Origin: Apostichopus japonicus
Taxonomy: Eukaryota > Echinodermata > Holothuroidea > Aspidochirotida > Stichopodidae
DNA: 64,000 bases
Direction: 5' to 3'
NCBI RefSeq assembly: GCF_037975245.1
Contig: NC_092566.1
Coordinates: 4,280,001-4,344,000, forward strand
Part shown: in pieces, positions 27,638 to 42,600 of the stretch
How the letters are laid out: the number at the start of each line of letters is the position of its first letter
How positions within the stretch are numbered: the first letter of the stretch is position 1
Position numbers and translations under genes: made by a program
Notes under the pieces: model-generated
What the model saw: only the letters and a program-made list of their open reading frames with translations
Told to the model about the DNA's origin: nothing
Databases searched by the model: none

Positions 27638-30600
27638 TAACAAAAGTGTGTGGATGAAAATTTGTAAAGCCAATTCTGAATGCCAATTAATGGAAAGGGT
27701 GAAAGGAGAAGTTAGAGACAGTGTCTGTTGCAATTATACACACTGGAATTTTAATTTTAGGTACACCATTTCTTCAAGAAAGAGACCCCATTCTTTCAAG
27801 TTTAGAACCCCATTCTTTCAAGTTAGGGAGCCCATTCCTTCAAGTTAGGGAGCCCATTCTTTCAAGTTAGGGACCCCATTCTTTCAAGAGACCCCATTCC
27901 TTCAAGTAAGGGACACCATTCTTTCAAGTTTAGGACCCCATTCTTTCAAGTTAGGGACCCCATTCCAAAACATGGTACTGAAGAGAGAAGATCATTAGAC
28001 CTGTCAATATAATTACTTTAATACTCAATTCTAAAATACACTTTTTTTGTCTGCCTTTTAGCAAATGATTCTTCAAGAGATTGAAAGTCTCTGTAACGAC
28101 CTTGGCCCAAGCATCGGCCCTCAGTGTCAGCAATACGTCACAGAATACGGACCTTTGGTTATAAACTTCGTTCTGCAGTACCTGGTAAGTCTTCTTTCTA
28201 ACAGATGAGAGATGAACAAGATGCTGCATAATTTCCATTATAAAAATTGTAGCAAAACTGCTCCATTAGCTTTCAATGGTAACCAATTCTAGCCCTCAAC
28301 ACATGACGTAAATACTAAGGTGCTCTTTGATTGAATTTTCCTTTCCCCTGCAACATTTAAAGAGACTTTGTATGCCATATATCACAAGACTTTTCTCCAA
28401 GATATTTGATTCTTTTTTTTACCAGAAGTGACAAAAATGTTGTGTTTAAACCGTTTATCTCTAAATGATTTTTATATCCAAAAAGTGTCTCATAAAAAAC
28501 CATTCTGGTCTTTCTCTGTGCAATTGTAGATCGCAGCTCTTTTTACTTATCCAGACAACCATTACAACACAATTAGTCAGCAATATCTTTGTTAATTCCT
28601 ACAGGATCCAACTTCTATTTGTGGGGACATTGGATTCTGTACCGGGGTCAACACAGTCAGGCCACTGGCATTCACAGCTGTAAAAACTATTCTCGTAAGT
28701 AAAGAAAACCTGACGTTTTATAGGAATATTGAAACTTTTCAAGGGCACTGCGAAAGTGAAAAGTGCACATTAAATTGATAATCAATAAAGAATTGCTCAT
28801 CAAACATACAATTGGTGTAATCAAATATGAAAATCTCAAGAACTCTTTACTTTATGAAATGGTCCTCCTCACTTTACAGCAGTCCTGAGTTGAAAGGGGC
28901 AATGGTACTAACCTGCGAAAGTTTAAATTTCTTGTCCCATCAGTCTCGTCGTCCTGTTGCTAGGCGCACATTTTTTTTATTAATGATACACAAGCTCCAG
29001 GAAAAACAATATTGCATGTATCAATAGATAATACAAGCCTTTGTTTAAAAGCGACTATTTAGTTTCACTTTAACAATCGTCACTTTCACATTGCGACTGT
29101 TTCCTTAAGCCTGATAGGAAAGTCCATATGAAAAAACGTGGCCAGTTATTTGTCCCAGTTAGACCTATTGATCGTTTAAAGGCCTCAGTTTTTTATTATG
29201 ATTATTGTTTTTCAAACTACCCTGGTTGGAAACATGTAAGTACTCTGCTGCCACCATTGACCCACTCCTAAGTCAATGCTTAATTCTCTTCCTTCTGAGA
29301 CCTACCTATTCCTGTTCATGTTAATGAAAATTTAGGGAATGTCAGGCAATTTGAGCAGGTTTTGAGAGTGTTCTTTAGGTATTTGAAAAATCAATCCATA
29401 GATTTGAAGAGAAGAAAGATGTTACTTTGCCAAAAAATGTAACAATGCTTTTTGGAACTCTCAAAGCCTTGATATTTGTTTTTATTGTAATGTAAATAAT
29501 AGTCCACCAAAACACCACAGCATACACCCCCCCCCCTCTCTCTGTCCCTTATCTTCTCCAGAGTGCCACAGAAAATGGCAGATTTTTTCACATCGGTTCG
29601 GAAAAATTATGAGACATTCACCTTGAAGGAAATAACTTTTGAATGGTTTAAATCAAACTTGAATCTTCACATAATATCGATCTATTTGTGGATAATTTTT
29701 TTCTTCAGAAAATGCCAATGGTAGCTGGTGATCTTTGCACTGACTGTAAGAATTTAGTGAATGATGCTGATGGTTTGCTAAAGAATGCTACTGTCCAGGT
29801 AAGATTAACAGAGTCAGTGGTGTAGTGAAGGAACACATCTATATCTATATCAATATCTATATAAGAATCTACATCCATATCTACATATCTATATCAATAT
29901 CTATATATCTACATAAGATATTAATATGTCTATAGCTACATTTGATATTGGTATCTATATCTATAACTACATATGATATTGATATGTATATATATATCTA
30001 TAGCTACATATGATATCTATATCTATAGCTACATTTGATATTGGTATCTATATCTATAACTACATAGGATATTGATATGTATATATATATATCTATAGCT
30101 ACATATGATATCTATAGCTACATTTGATATTGGTTTCTATATCTATAACTACATAGGATATTGATATGTATATATATATATATCTATAGCTACATATGAT
30201 ATCTATAGCTACATTTGATATTGGTTTCTATATCTATAGCTACATTTGATATTGATATCTATATCTATAACTACATAGGATATTGATATGTATATATATA
30301 TCTATTGCTACATATGATATCTATATCTATAGCTACATTGATATTGGTATCTATATCTATAACTACATAGGATATTGATATGTATATATATATCTATAGC
30401 TACATATGATATCTATATCTATAGCTACATATGATATCTATATCTATTGCTACATATGATATCTATATCTATAGCTACCTTGATATCTATGTCTACATAT
30501 GATATTGATATGTATATCTATGTATATATCTGTATCTTTATCTGTATGACGTAAGGAATAACCTAACAACGTTGGTAAATTAACATGTGTACTGAATTAT

Positions 30601-33600
30601 AAAGATCATAAGTAATTGTGGCTAGATGGTCGCGGGGACCAAGTCTTTCAGGAACCTGCTCCAACCCCCCGCCCCCACCTCTCCTCCCTCCACCGCAGAA
30701 GTAGTACTTAATTGTGAAAGTATTTCATAGAATTTGTGTAGTTTTGGTTGACATGTTCTGGATGTCCTGTCAAGTTTGTGCATTAAAACTTTATCCAAAT
30801 GAAATAAATAATCTCTTGAAAATGTTAAACCCCCAAAAGTCTAAATATTTTCACACAGTTGTCAGGTAAAATCCTTTTGACCATGACTGCGAATATCTTT
30901 ATTAACCTCTTAAAATACATTTACGTCATGATTCCTGCAAAGGAAGTACCAAGTTTCTCTGTCATAAGTAAATTATAACAATGATTTGCTTGCTTTCGTC
31001 TTTCTTCCACAGAAAATGTTTCTAAACGACCTGGCAGTCGTCTGTAAATATTTCGGAGGTCTGCAGAGCGAATGCAAGGATCTTATCATGGAATACGGCC
31101 CTCTACTTTTTGATTATATCGCAGCATACATAGTGAGTCCTCGTCTTTGTTTTTCACTCGTGTGAAATTTAAAACACCAGGTCGTGGACTCGTTTATTTC
31201 AAAGATATCTTATAACTCTGTTCCATTTTTCCACAAGACTCATCGGTCTCGAGACCGATCCATTGTTTCCTTGAAAATGATATGTAAGGATCTTTACATA
31301 TTCGATAAGGCATCATGACCAAAATTAGAAGAAAAATAAATTCATAAAAAGCCACCTTTGGCATCTATATTTCATCTTATTTTCTGAAAAGGAATTTAAC
31401 ATTGTAATCCTAAAATTGCCAAGAACTCTTAACCGAGAACCAAGTTTTTGAAAACAAAAATACAGAAGACACTTTTCAAGGTTTTCTCTAACCAGTGATG
31501 TGGATATTTAATTTTTTTAAGTAAAATTTAAACTTTCGTCCTTTTAGCATCTCTCGATAGCCTTCACCCATTGGTGGTTGTACCTCTGCTTTACCATTGA
31601 TGTTTTTCATAATTTTTACTCCAAAAACATTTGATAAGCATATTGTAACTTCTTTCATTCAGTCTCTCAGGTGCATAGTCCTAAAACTCCATGGTACATT
31701 ACGGCTTTTTATCTTCTAGCTTTCATTCTAAATTCTTTGATCAAAAGAAAACTGACAACATAAAAAACACAAATAATGCGTCTTGACAAAGTTTCAGTTC
31801 CAAAGATGGGTAAGACCACATAGCTGGAACACAGATTGAGGGCACATATATCTTTCGTGTCTGACAACCTTGTTCATTATTCTGTGGGCGACATGCGTGA
31901 ACTAGTCGGTCACTAACAAAAGAAAACAGACACTATACAGGGAATAACCTAGGCTCGATGGTATTGGTAGGCAGCTTTGAAGGCTCTGAGCTTTGTAAAC
32001 ATAATCAAGTACTATGGTTCGTGTGTACAAAAACTGCTATACATCTTTGCAGTTCCCATAGCAACGTGCATGTATGCAATACTGGCTATAGGCTAGGCTT
32101 CTATAGCAAGCTATAGGCTAGGCTTCCTAAGATGAAAGGTGACCTATTTTCTCGTCTCTCTCATTCAGAAGGGTCAGAATGGTATAGTTGTAAGTATTTT
32201 CAGTAATCAACCGGCACAAAATAAAATCAAAACCAAAAGTTGTTGCAACCTTCTTTCTTTTCTTTTTTTATCAATATACCTCGCCAATAATTTATCGCAC
32301 ACATCAAGTTAAACATTTAACCGTATCGTGAGCTCACTGCATCTAACTACTCGACCGTATTTTCTCTCGACTCCATGAAAAATCACAATTTTCTGACACA
32401 TTTCAATCCCGGGAACTGCAGATTTTTCATCTGCAGAATCTATGTATATTTAAGCTTGGTGATAAAAGGTTCTGTTTGTCCCATTGCATGATTTCATCAT
32501 CCTGGTTTTCTGTTTTATTTGATGACAACAATTTTTTATTCATAAATGCCATACGTTTGCAAAATAAACCAAAGATTTAATCGATGATTGTTTCCCAGGG
32601 CATTAATTTATTTTTTGATTTTAGCCCCTAAAATTTTTCAGCATCCTATTTTATGGTTTCTATGACTGCCTTCACCTTTGTTTTTCGATCAGCTGTCAGT
32701 GTCTTTATTTGCGCAGAATTTTGTTTTTTGCACAAATTCAGGATGGCAACCTTGTGCCAATTTTTAAGTATTTTTATTTTAATTTGTAATTCATCCCTTT
32801 CTTTGCACATTTGACACAATACTGTGAATCAGTGACATTAATGTGATGCATGGGTTAATGATTTACTATTATTTACTTTTATTTTCAAATTTATACCTTT
32901 TCTGTCACAATGCTGTGTCACTGCTTTTGCAAAGATATTTCAAGAGCGTGAAAAGTAAGTCGTCGCTTTTCTGAGAAACAAAAGAAGTTTTCTTTTCTGC
33001 GGTATTTATAGGTCTTCTGTCTACAAACATATAAACGAAAGTGAAAATTTAGACTGAAAACTAAAGTAGGTTTCCCTCCATAATAACAGATACAGAGTAA
33101 CCTTAACATTAGTATACCCTAACATAATCATTGTTTAGATAAAACATATATATATATATTTCCTTTTTAATAAACAAAACTTAAATCTGGTCGAATTGTG
33201 AATGACTGCAACATTCTGGTAAACCAGCCCCATTAATGTGACATATTAGTTTAGAAAAAAAAGAAAAAAAAAATTGGAAAATATTTAGTGTTTGGCCCTG
33301 ACGGTACTTGTAGCCTGGTGAGTTATATCCCAAATTTATCATGCAAAACTTGTCCATATGTTTTGACTAATGTGTTTGTAATTTCCTTCTTTTTCTCTTG
33401 TAGGATCCAACAACCATTTGTGACGATATCGGTCTCTGCCCTGCAGTGACAGTTACGCTTGTAAGGATTAAATTTTATTTCCTCTTTTGATTGTTTTCTT
33501 AACTAAATAATTTGTAGAAAACAGTTGAACTGAAGTGGGGGTGGGGAAGGGGAGGGGGAAGGGGGAGTATCACATGGGTTACAATAGCTCATTCGTGAGT

Positions 33601-36600
33601 CACAGCGTTCGATAGGGTAGTGCCAGACATTCTTTGTCGTCTAACAGGTCAGTAAAGTTGGCATGTTGTTATGTCACTTTTGAAGAAAAACTTCCTCCAC
33701 CCCCCCCCCAAATATTTTCTCTTAGTTTTTTCATCTCTATCCTATTTCTTAGCATGGAGCCTGCATTTGTTGGATGTCTTTCTTTTCCATTTTCAGAAAG
33801 CAGACCAGTGTGCAGATTGTAAAAATTTCTTCCAGGATGTTGTAACAATTTTAAACAATCCCTCTACTCAGGTAAATATTTTTGTTTGATAGTAGATTCA
33901 ATACGATCTCTGTGAATTATCCACCTCTGATCGCAAACTACCATTATCTGTCAACAGGCTGTGTGTGAGTCTATGAGGTGCATGGCAGCAAGTTTCCCAG
34001 ATCTAATTAACATAATATCGAAAATATATCCACCTCTCATACCCTTACAGTGATGGAGATGCAACATTTTACTTGTTTGGTGGCAGAGTGCTCAGATTAG
34101 ACTTGTGTTAATTATCTAGATTTACCTACCAATTATCCAGACCTACAAGTAAATCCAGACAACTCTAAGCAAATTCAAGAGATATATTCAGCAAATAGCA
34201 TTTTTTCCCAAATTATTGCTTAGAGCCTACCATCAATTTCCCCCAGATTTCCTTGTTCTTTATCAGTTTGGTATGTGTGGTTGGTTACAGGGTGTCATGA
34301 AAAGACGGACTTCGACTGTTATAAACAGCTTTAAGAAAACAAACAAAAGGAAACAACTCTTTACAAACTGACCTTTTTTTTTGTATTGACTTCATAAAAC
34401 TTTGCAGCAACAAATTCTTCAAGCGATTGAAACACTCTGCAATGATCTCGGCCCGAGCATCGGCCCTCAGTGTCAACAATACGTCTCAGAATATGGACCG
34501 CTGGCCATTAACTTCTTACTGCAATATTTGGTGAGTAATCGTAATCGTGGATGACAATGTTTGTCTGTGAACCACCTTAGGGAAACGGAAGTTATGGAAA
34601 AGCCTAGTGCAGGACTTGTTAAAGTTACATGAACATCAGTTGATTTGCACTGAAGGTTCATTGGAGAACAAAACTCTTTAAACAAGCCTAAGTGTTTCTG
34701 AAGGTCAAAGGTCAGTCTTCTATCTAGTTAATGATAAAGTTTCTGGTCTGTTTTAGTCCACGTCCACGGACAATTTCAAAATGTACCTTTTCTTTAAGAA
34801 ATGGAAAGATTTCACTTTTTCTATCTCTCTCTCTCTTTGGTATTTTGTCTCTGTAACATTTTCAACTTTGAGTGTTGTTACTTGTTGATTACTCTTCCTA
34901 TTTTCTCTCGATTTCCAGGATCCAACAGCTGTTTGTGGTGACATCGGCTTCTGCCCCTCCGTAGCCAGACCACCAATGAATCTTGTGAAGGAGGTAAAGG
35001 ATGTTTTTTTTTCCTAGAGAAAGGATTGTTTTCTCATTTTTCTATGAGCTAACTGAAACGTTTGAGTGGATTAAATCGTTCCTGATCTTAACTGTATTGT
35101 ATACATGGACAATAGCAGTTAAGAATGTATACCTGCTTATAGTAGAATTTATGACTTAAATTGTCACAAATGTTCAGATGGTATTCAGCATAATGGTACA
35201 CATGCTCACAAATGGCAAAATTTACATTCTGAGCAATTGACAAGACAAAGTTAACCACAAGTTGTTTCTCATATTTTGAAACAGGTTGTCATTATGTTTT
35301 TGTACTCTCTATTGTTTGTGACGGGATTTGTAAACATAACAAAATGCAAATACCAGCATGAAATTAATTTATGTTACGTTCAAAGAAGTTGCTGGTTGCT
35401 ATGCATGTTTTGTAACTATGGTAACACCATTTAAGAAAGACATAATTTTGTTTTTATCTTTGTTGTTCGTCTGTCCTTAGAGTGCTGACCAGTGCACAGA
35501 CTGCAAGAATTTCTTCCAAGATGTTTCAACGATGCTCAACACTCCTGCAGTCCAAGTATGTTGCTTGTCTGTTCTTTCGTCATTGGCAATATATTTTGTT
35601 TGGTTGCTCCCTCAACCGTTTTGGTTTCCTTAAATTTTTAGATTGGTAGAAAATTGATGTTGAACCTTGTGCTACACTATAAGTAAAAAGTTCAATTCTG
35701 AACAATTCCTCTACTCAGGTAAATGTTTCGTTTGAGAGTAGATTCAACAAGATCTCTGTGAATTATCCACCACTGATCGCAAACTAGCATTATCTGTCAA
35801 CAGGCTGTGTGTGAGTCTATAAGGTGCATGGCAGCAAGTAGCCGGGATCTAATTTACATAATACCGAAAAATATATCCACCTCTCATACCGTTACAGTGA
35901 TGGAGATGCAACATTTTACTGTTTTGGTGGCAGAGTGGTCAGATTAGACTTGTGTTAATTATCTAGATTAACCTACCAATTATACAGACCTACCAGTAAA
36001 TCCAGACAACTCTAAGCAAATTCAATTGATATATTCAGCAAATGACCCTGTTTTGTTCCAAGATATTACTTAGACCCTACCATCAATTTCCCCAGATTTC
36101 TTCGTTCTTTATCGTTTTGGCGTGTGTGGTTACAGGGTGTCATGAAAAGACGGACTGCGACTGTTAAAATCAGCTTTAAGAAAACAAACAACCAAAAAGA
36201 ACTCTTTACAAACTAACCTCTTTTTTTTGTATTCACTTTATAAAACTTTGCAGCAACAAATTCTTCAAGAGATTGAAACACTCTGCAATGATCTCGGCCC
36301 AAGCATCGGCCCTCAGTGTCAACAATACGTCTCAGAATATGGACCGCTGGCCATTAACTTCTTACTGCAATATTTGGTGAGTTAATCAAAATCATTGATG
36401 GTAATGTTAGTCCGTGAACCACCTTAGGGGAAACAGAAATTATGCAAAAGCCTAGCCGTCAGTATTTGTTAAAGGTACATATACATCAGTTGATTTGCAC
36501 TGAAGGTGCATTGGAGAACAAAACTTTTAAAACAAGCCTAAGTGTTTCTGAAGGTCAATGGTCAGTCTTCTATCCCTACAGAATTCTTGCGAGGTGTATG

Positions 36601-39600
36601 CCTCCTTCTCCTACCCTACAATCCCTCTTTAACTCTGCCAACGTTAATCCAAAGTGGAAATGAGTTGGTAATGCTGAGGGGAAAAAAACAAAACAAAAAA
36701 ACAGAAAAGTTATAAAGACATATTGGAAAATTTAACTACACATTATTATAAAATAAAAATACAGCTAAGTTTATGGACTATTTAAAGAACATTCAATCTT
36801 ACGCTGTTGAAGGTTATCAATTTTTTGACGTAATGTATCTTTATAACTATATTAAATGCAGGATCCTAACATGATCTGTGGAGAAATTGGCTTCTGCGCT
36901 GCTCTCCCCAAACAGAGCTTGAGTTTCCCTAGCTTGGTAAGAAGCGACATTTTATTTATCTCTCTCTCTTCGTTTTTATCCTTTTAATCCAGTACAAAGT
37001 ATTTATTTAGTGATAGAGAAAACAACAAATTACCTGTAAATGTCATCCTAGATAAAGACCTAGTTTTGCTTTCCTGGACCTCAAGTCATAAGAATTGCTT
37101 TTTATATAGCGCTTTATACCAGCGATAGGTCTCAAAGCGCTTTACAGACGTTATAAAACCCCTGGTCAATGATAACCTGTCCCAGAGACAATCCCTCCAG
37201 TCGGCAGCAGTTATATACTGAGCCCAATGACAAGTTACCTCACAGGTACCCATTTAACCCCTGGGTGGAGAGAGGCAAGTGTGAGCATCTTGCCCAAGGA
37301 CACAACGTAATGAACTAGGCAGGAATCGAACCAGCAATCATTGGATCACGAGTCCGACGCCTTAGCCAATTGGCCACCACGCCATCTCTACACCCGAAAT
37401 TGTCTCTCAAATCTGCAGGCGTCTGGTTTCAAAGACATTGTTGTCTGTTGTCGTTCTGGTGGGAGACGAGAGCAGAGTTCCCACTGACGGGAAAATCAAA
37501 TTTCCCGGCCTGGAAAAAAGAAATGAAAAAAGATTGCACATAGTCATACAGAAATGGAATGCTTTTATCCAAAACTGTTTCTACTCCCTTCCTCTTTTCT
37601 TCTGAAAATTTTGTCTAAATCACCACTTTCTTATAAAAAAACAAGGGTCATGGCATTTCTCAATTCTTTTGTAAGGGAAAAGTGACATGGTTTTTTCATT
37701 TTCATGAGTGTGAGTGAGTGGAGTTATTGTTTATTAAAGTACTTACCTCAAAAAGAAATGATAATCCTGTGTATGAGTAATAAACCCAATTATATGTGGA
37801 ATTCTACGACAAAAGTTATGGCAGTGACTGGCTTCATCGCTTTTCGTCTTGTTCAAACTGGATGTGTAAACTTGTTCATATATTGACTCAAGTGACTTTA
37901 TCAATGTTAAGACAGGATTTTTGTCATTCTTTAATTTCTACAGAATGGAGACCAATGCACAGATTGTAAAAACTTCTTCCAAGATGTCGCTACTCTACTG
38001 AAAAATTCATCTGTCCAGGTAAACACGATAACTCTGCTAATTACCGAATGTAGTAAAATCAAGTACCGGTCGAACAACAGTGCACGTAGTAAAATGACTC
38101 TCTGAGCACAAATTTACATGGTAAAGGAAAGGGGGACCGGATAATGGGTGTACACTCTCCCTCTGACAGTTTGGGTGTTGGATTGGCTCTCCCGGGAGCA
38201 AAAAATGGTTAAAAACTTATACACCTCCCTTTTATCCTACAAGCCATCTTTGTAGCATAAGTTGTACTATGAAGCCAGTATTGATCCTAGGGCACTGTTG
38301 ACAGGTATAATTAATCTTCTGTGTGGTTTAACTATGTGAACCTTCATATCAAATGCTATATCAGTTTCATGCTGTACTTGTTGGTGCTTTTTGGTATTTT
38401 GACTTTTATTATATCTTTCGACAGCAAATGATTCTCCAAGAGATTGGAATGCTCTGTAACGAGCTTGGCCCAAGCATCGGCCCTCAGTGTCAGCAATACG
38501 TCACAGAATACGGACCCTTGGTGTTTAACATGTTGCTACAGTACCTGGTAAGAGCCATAATCATGTTATCGTCATATCTTTGCCGGATAGTTTAACATCG
38601 ATCCAGATGAGGTAGCCTCGTAAATGAATGGTAGCCAACTAACCGGTCATCTGAGACAAAAGTTTCAATGAACTAATTGTCAATTAGCTATTTCTGACAA
38701 TTAACTCCCGGTTGGAGTTTTGTTGGGATTGTCCTAGGGGTACTTGTTTTTCTGTAGCTAATATGTCTGGCAGGAGTGTGTCTCAACCTCTGTTTTTATA
38801 ACAAAGACCATCGTCAACTGCCTTCAACAATAGTCAAGTCATCTGAATCCTAGCCATACTAACATGGAACTGACACATTGGGCACACACATGTAGCAAAA
38901 CTAGTACTTTACCTTCACTGGTGGACCAGTGGGTTCTCCATAAATTGTCTAATAGGGCTAGACAACAAGCCAGACAAAATTAAAATCTCACAAAAGAAAG
39001 AATGAGTTATGTACATGTAGGCTGTTCAAGCCTAATATGTTTGCATACCCTTATAAGTGCAAGGAACATTGCAGATTTGTTTCTCCTTGGTTGGTACATG
39101 GTAGGCTAGTCAAGCCTAAAGTCCCTTTACATTCGTTTCTTCATGGGTCAGATTGAAATGATTCAATGGGATGGGTTTGTCCTGTGGGGGGGGGCACCTA
39201 CTGAAAGCCCTGTGGTAGATGCGCATTTCTCTCCCCCAGAGTGAACTCCAGAAGGTACAATGCAATTCCAGGCAAAACCTCTTCTCTAAATAAGAATTGC
39301 AAGGGTTGCATTATCAACTGTTTGTAATCGATGGTACTTATTGTTGTATGTATGTATGTATGTATGTATGTATGTATGTATGTATGTATGTATGTATGTA
39401 TGTATGTATGTATGTATGTATGTATGTATGTATGTATGTATGTATGTATGTATGTATGTATTTTAGATCCTCCTGCAAGCAGGAACTCGCGAAGAAGCCT
39501 CGTTGGCTTATCAAAGCCGCAAGCTGACCGAAGTCAGTCTCTTACATTCATATTTAACGTCCATGATTATGAATTGTCATTTGTCAACAACTCTGTAACT

Positions 39601-42600
39601 GGACGACTTACATTAATCTTAGAGTGACTTGAACCAGGGACCTTATGATTGAAAGGCACCGGCGTTAACCACTGATCTAACACTCCACTTTTAGCTAACA
39701 CTCCACTGTTAGATTTGAACAACTGTGTTTAACAAAGTTTTCCTTTAATGTTTGGTTTCTAGGATCCTACAGCTATTTGCGGAGATATTGGATTTTGTAC
39801 GGCTGTTTCATCTCCCCCACCACTGCATCTCGTAAGTTTAGTTTTCATTGATTCTTGCAGAGGATTTCATGAAAGTATAGCTTGAATTATCCATCCTATC
39901 ATGAAAGGGAGTTGAGATTTCTAATTCAAGAAATTTTCAGAGTTTGTTGTGGATAATTGACTATCACAAAAAAAAAAAATCAGCTATGGCTGCTCTTGGA
40001 GCAGAATTATCCAGCTTGTGAGAGAACAACTGCTCCTGGAGGGCAGATTAATCTTATCAGAGAAAGAAAATTGCTCCTTGAGCAGTGGTACTCTGGTGCC
40101 ACAGAGTGAATGTGCATATTGAACATATTTCAAAAGAGCCCCCCCCACCCAAAAAAAAAGAGGAAAACCCAAAGAAATATTCTTTGCTAGAACATCGTAT
40201 AACTTTTTTCTTTCTATAGAACGGTGATCAGTGCACAGACTGTAAGAATTTCTTCCAAGATGTATCCACGATGCTGAAGAATACTTCAACTCAGGTAGGA
40301 TTAACTGAAGTCATACTTTAAGTCACCAATTTTGTATCTATATCCATTTGACCTTCATTTGTAGAAGTTGTTATTAGAGGGAGCAGAGTTCCCTTGGCAT
40401 AGCTATACCATTTGGTACTGTATCACATCACGTCTACATTTTATCACATGTCCCCTCCACCCCCCACCTGTGTCATTTAGTTATGAGAAACGGTTAACCG
40501 AATATAGGATTAAAAACAAAAATTTTCCAGAAACTTTGCAAAGAGCCAAAAAAAAAGGTGGCTTTCAAGCAGAAATGAATTTTAGTAGTTAATGAGTTTG
40601 TAAAAAAAAAAATCATATGCACATGTGACAATGCTATTAGAAGCAGACCTTTATGAATAATTTCTGTACTAGAAAAAGGGTTGCTTGGGGAGGGGGGGCG
40701 GTTGGGGGGTTAGATAGAGAGATGTGCTAGTCAGAAGCCATAGGATCTTGTAAGCCTGTCTGACAGAGGATCACAACAGTTATATATTACCTAACAAGTA
40801 ATGGACTCCATCTTCAGTGGACTAACTTCTGTTTGAATTTTATTTAGTTAAGTTTAGTTTTAGACTGGGAAGTTGAGACAGAAATATGTTTTATATCACC
40901 ATTTTTATTTTTGGTCCTGCAGCAAATGATTCTCCAAGAGCTTGAAACTCTCTGTAACAACCTCGGTCCAAGCATCGGCCCTCAGTGTCAGCAATACGTC
41001 TCAGAATACGGACCCTTGGTGTTTAACTTTTTGCTACAGTACCTGGTAAGAGCCATCATCAGGTTATTGTTATATCTTTTCGGGTAGTTTAAGTTCGATC
41101 TGATTCAGCATCCATCTATTTTGTTCTTCCTCTAGTAAGGTACACCTTAGCTTATTCACAGTTTTGTGACTGAAAATAATATGTCTCACCTTGAATCACG
41201 GCAAAAATTGGCGATTAATTGCAATTATTTTGTTTGCAAATTTCTTCGTAAATTTACAAGGAGTTCTACAGAATTTTGCATGTCATTGTTTTGAAAATAT
41301 TGGTCTATGAACCTGTTTTGATAATGTAGATCACAGTAAGGTTCATAAGGTTGCAATTCTATAGCAAAATAAGACCTGTTGAACTTGACTGTAGAAATCA
41401 ACTGTCAACCTTATTTTGATAATACCTGTAAACAGCAATGCAAATTAGTTTGTAATTCTAATTTTGACAGCAAAAAAGAAGAAGTATCAATACATGTTAA
41501 CAGTGTATTGGAGTAATACCAAAATGGCATAATACAGGATAGCATTTTTTCCCCTCGATTTTAGAGCAATGTGATTGCAACAGGAGAATACTATCGACCT
41601 GTTTGCTGAAGACATATAGAGACATGAGCTTTTTCCACCGATTCGCAGAATATCCGTGATCTCTTTTCTACCTCGGGGACAAAAACTATTATCCTAACAC
41701 ACTGTAGCATACGCAAACTGGAGCCTATACCGCAATTTTTCCAAAGTTCCGTGATTTTTTGTTTACCCCAGGCTCATCCCTGCATATAGACCTACTCTGC
41801 ATACACTCACTGAGTAATTCTCAACAGTCTGTGTTTAATTCTAATATCTGTAGGAAATGCTTATTTTATCAGTTTGTAATTTTTATGGCCTTACCCTTCT
41901 ACTTACAGGTGTTTCACATATTTTTTTCTGTGATTTTCTGTGATATTTATGCATCATTTCAAACCAATTCTCCTGTTTCTCTTTTAAAAGGACCCTACAG
42001 CTATTTGTGGTGACATTGGGTTTTGTCCAGCCATGTCTGAACCAACAAAATTATTTCAATTGGTGAGTGAAAATTTAAAGTTACTATAGCTGAACCCTAT
42101 GAACCACTCTCCCTGTCCCTCCTCTTCCCTCCCCTCCCCTACCCTCCCCCCTCCCCTCTTCTTACTCCTCCATCTTCCCCTTTCTCTTGTGTTTTGCTTA
42201 ACCTATTCTTTTTGGCTTCACATAGTGTTTCACAAGGATGAAAATAATTTAAAATTCTGTGAAAGAATGTTCCGTACGAATCATTTTCTTGTAATATTAT
42301 TTTCCGATTATCTTCTTTATGTCACACAGAATGCCGATCAGTGTACAGATTGTAAGAATTTCTTCCAAGATGTTTCTACTATTCTTAACAACCCTTCCAC
42401 ACAGGTGATTCTTTTATGCTATTTTATTTGTATAAAAAAAAAACACTACCTGTGTCATTGCTGTTATAGTTAATATATTATAAACTTAACAAAACGATGA
42501 AATCAGCTGGAATGCATTTATAATTGTTATTGAAAAGTCACATGGTAGTGTTGAGTTTAGGTTGCCTTGCTCATGTTATCAAATGATATTTTCCAAAAGA

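Noticed and set aside
29838-30535. CRISPR-like regular repeat
   Set aside because: Short AT-rich phrases with no unique spacers; it is a nested satellite in an animal intron.
39297-39627. Open frames of repeated MYVC
   Set aside because: Product of the (GTAT)n microsatellite.
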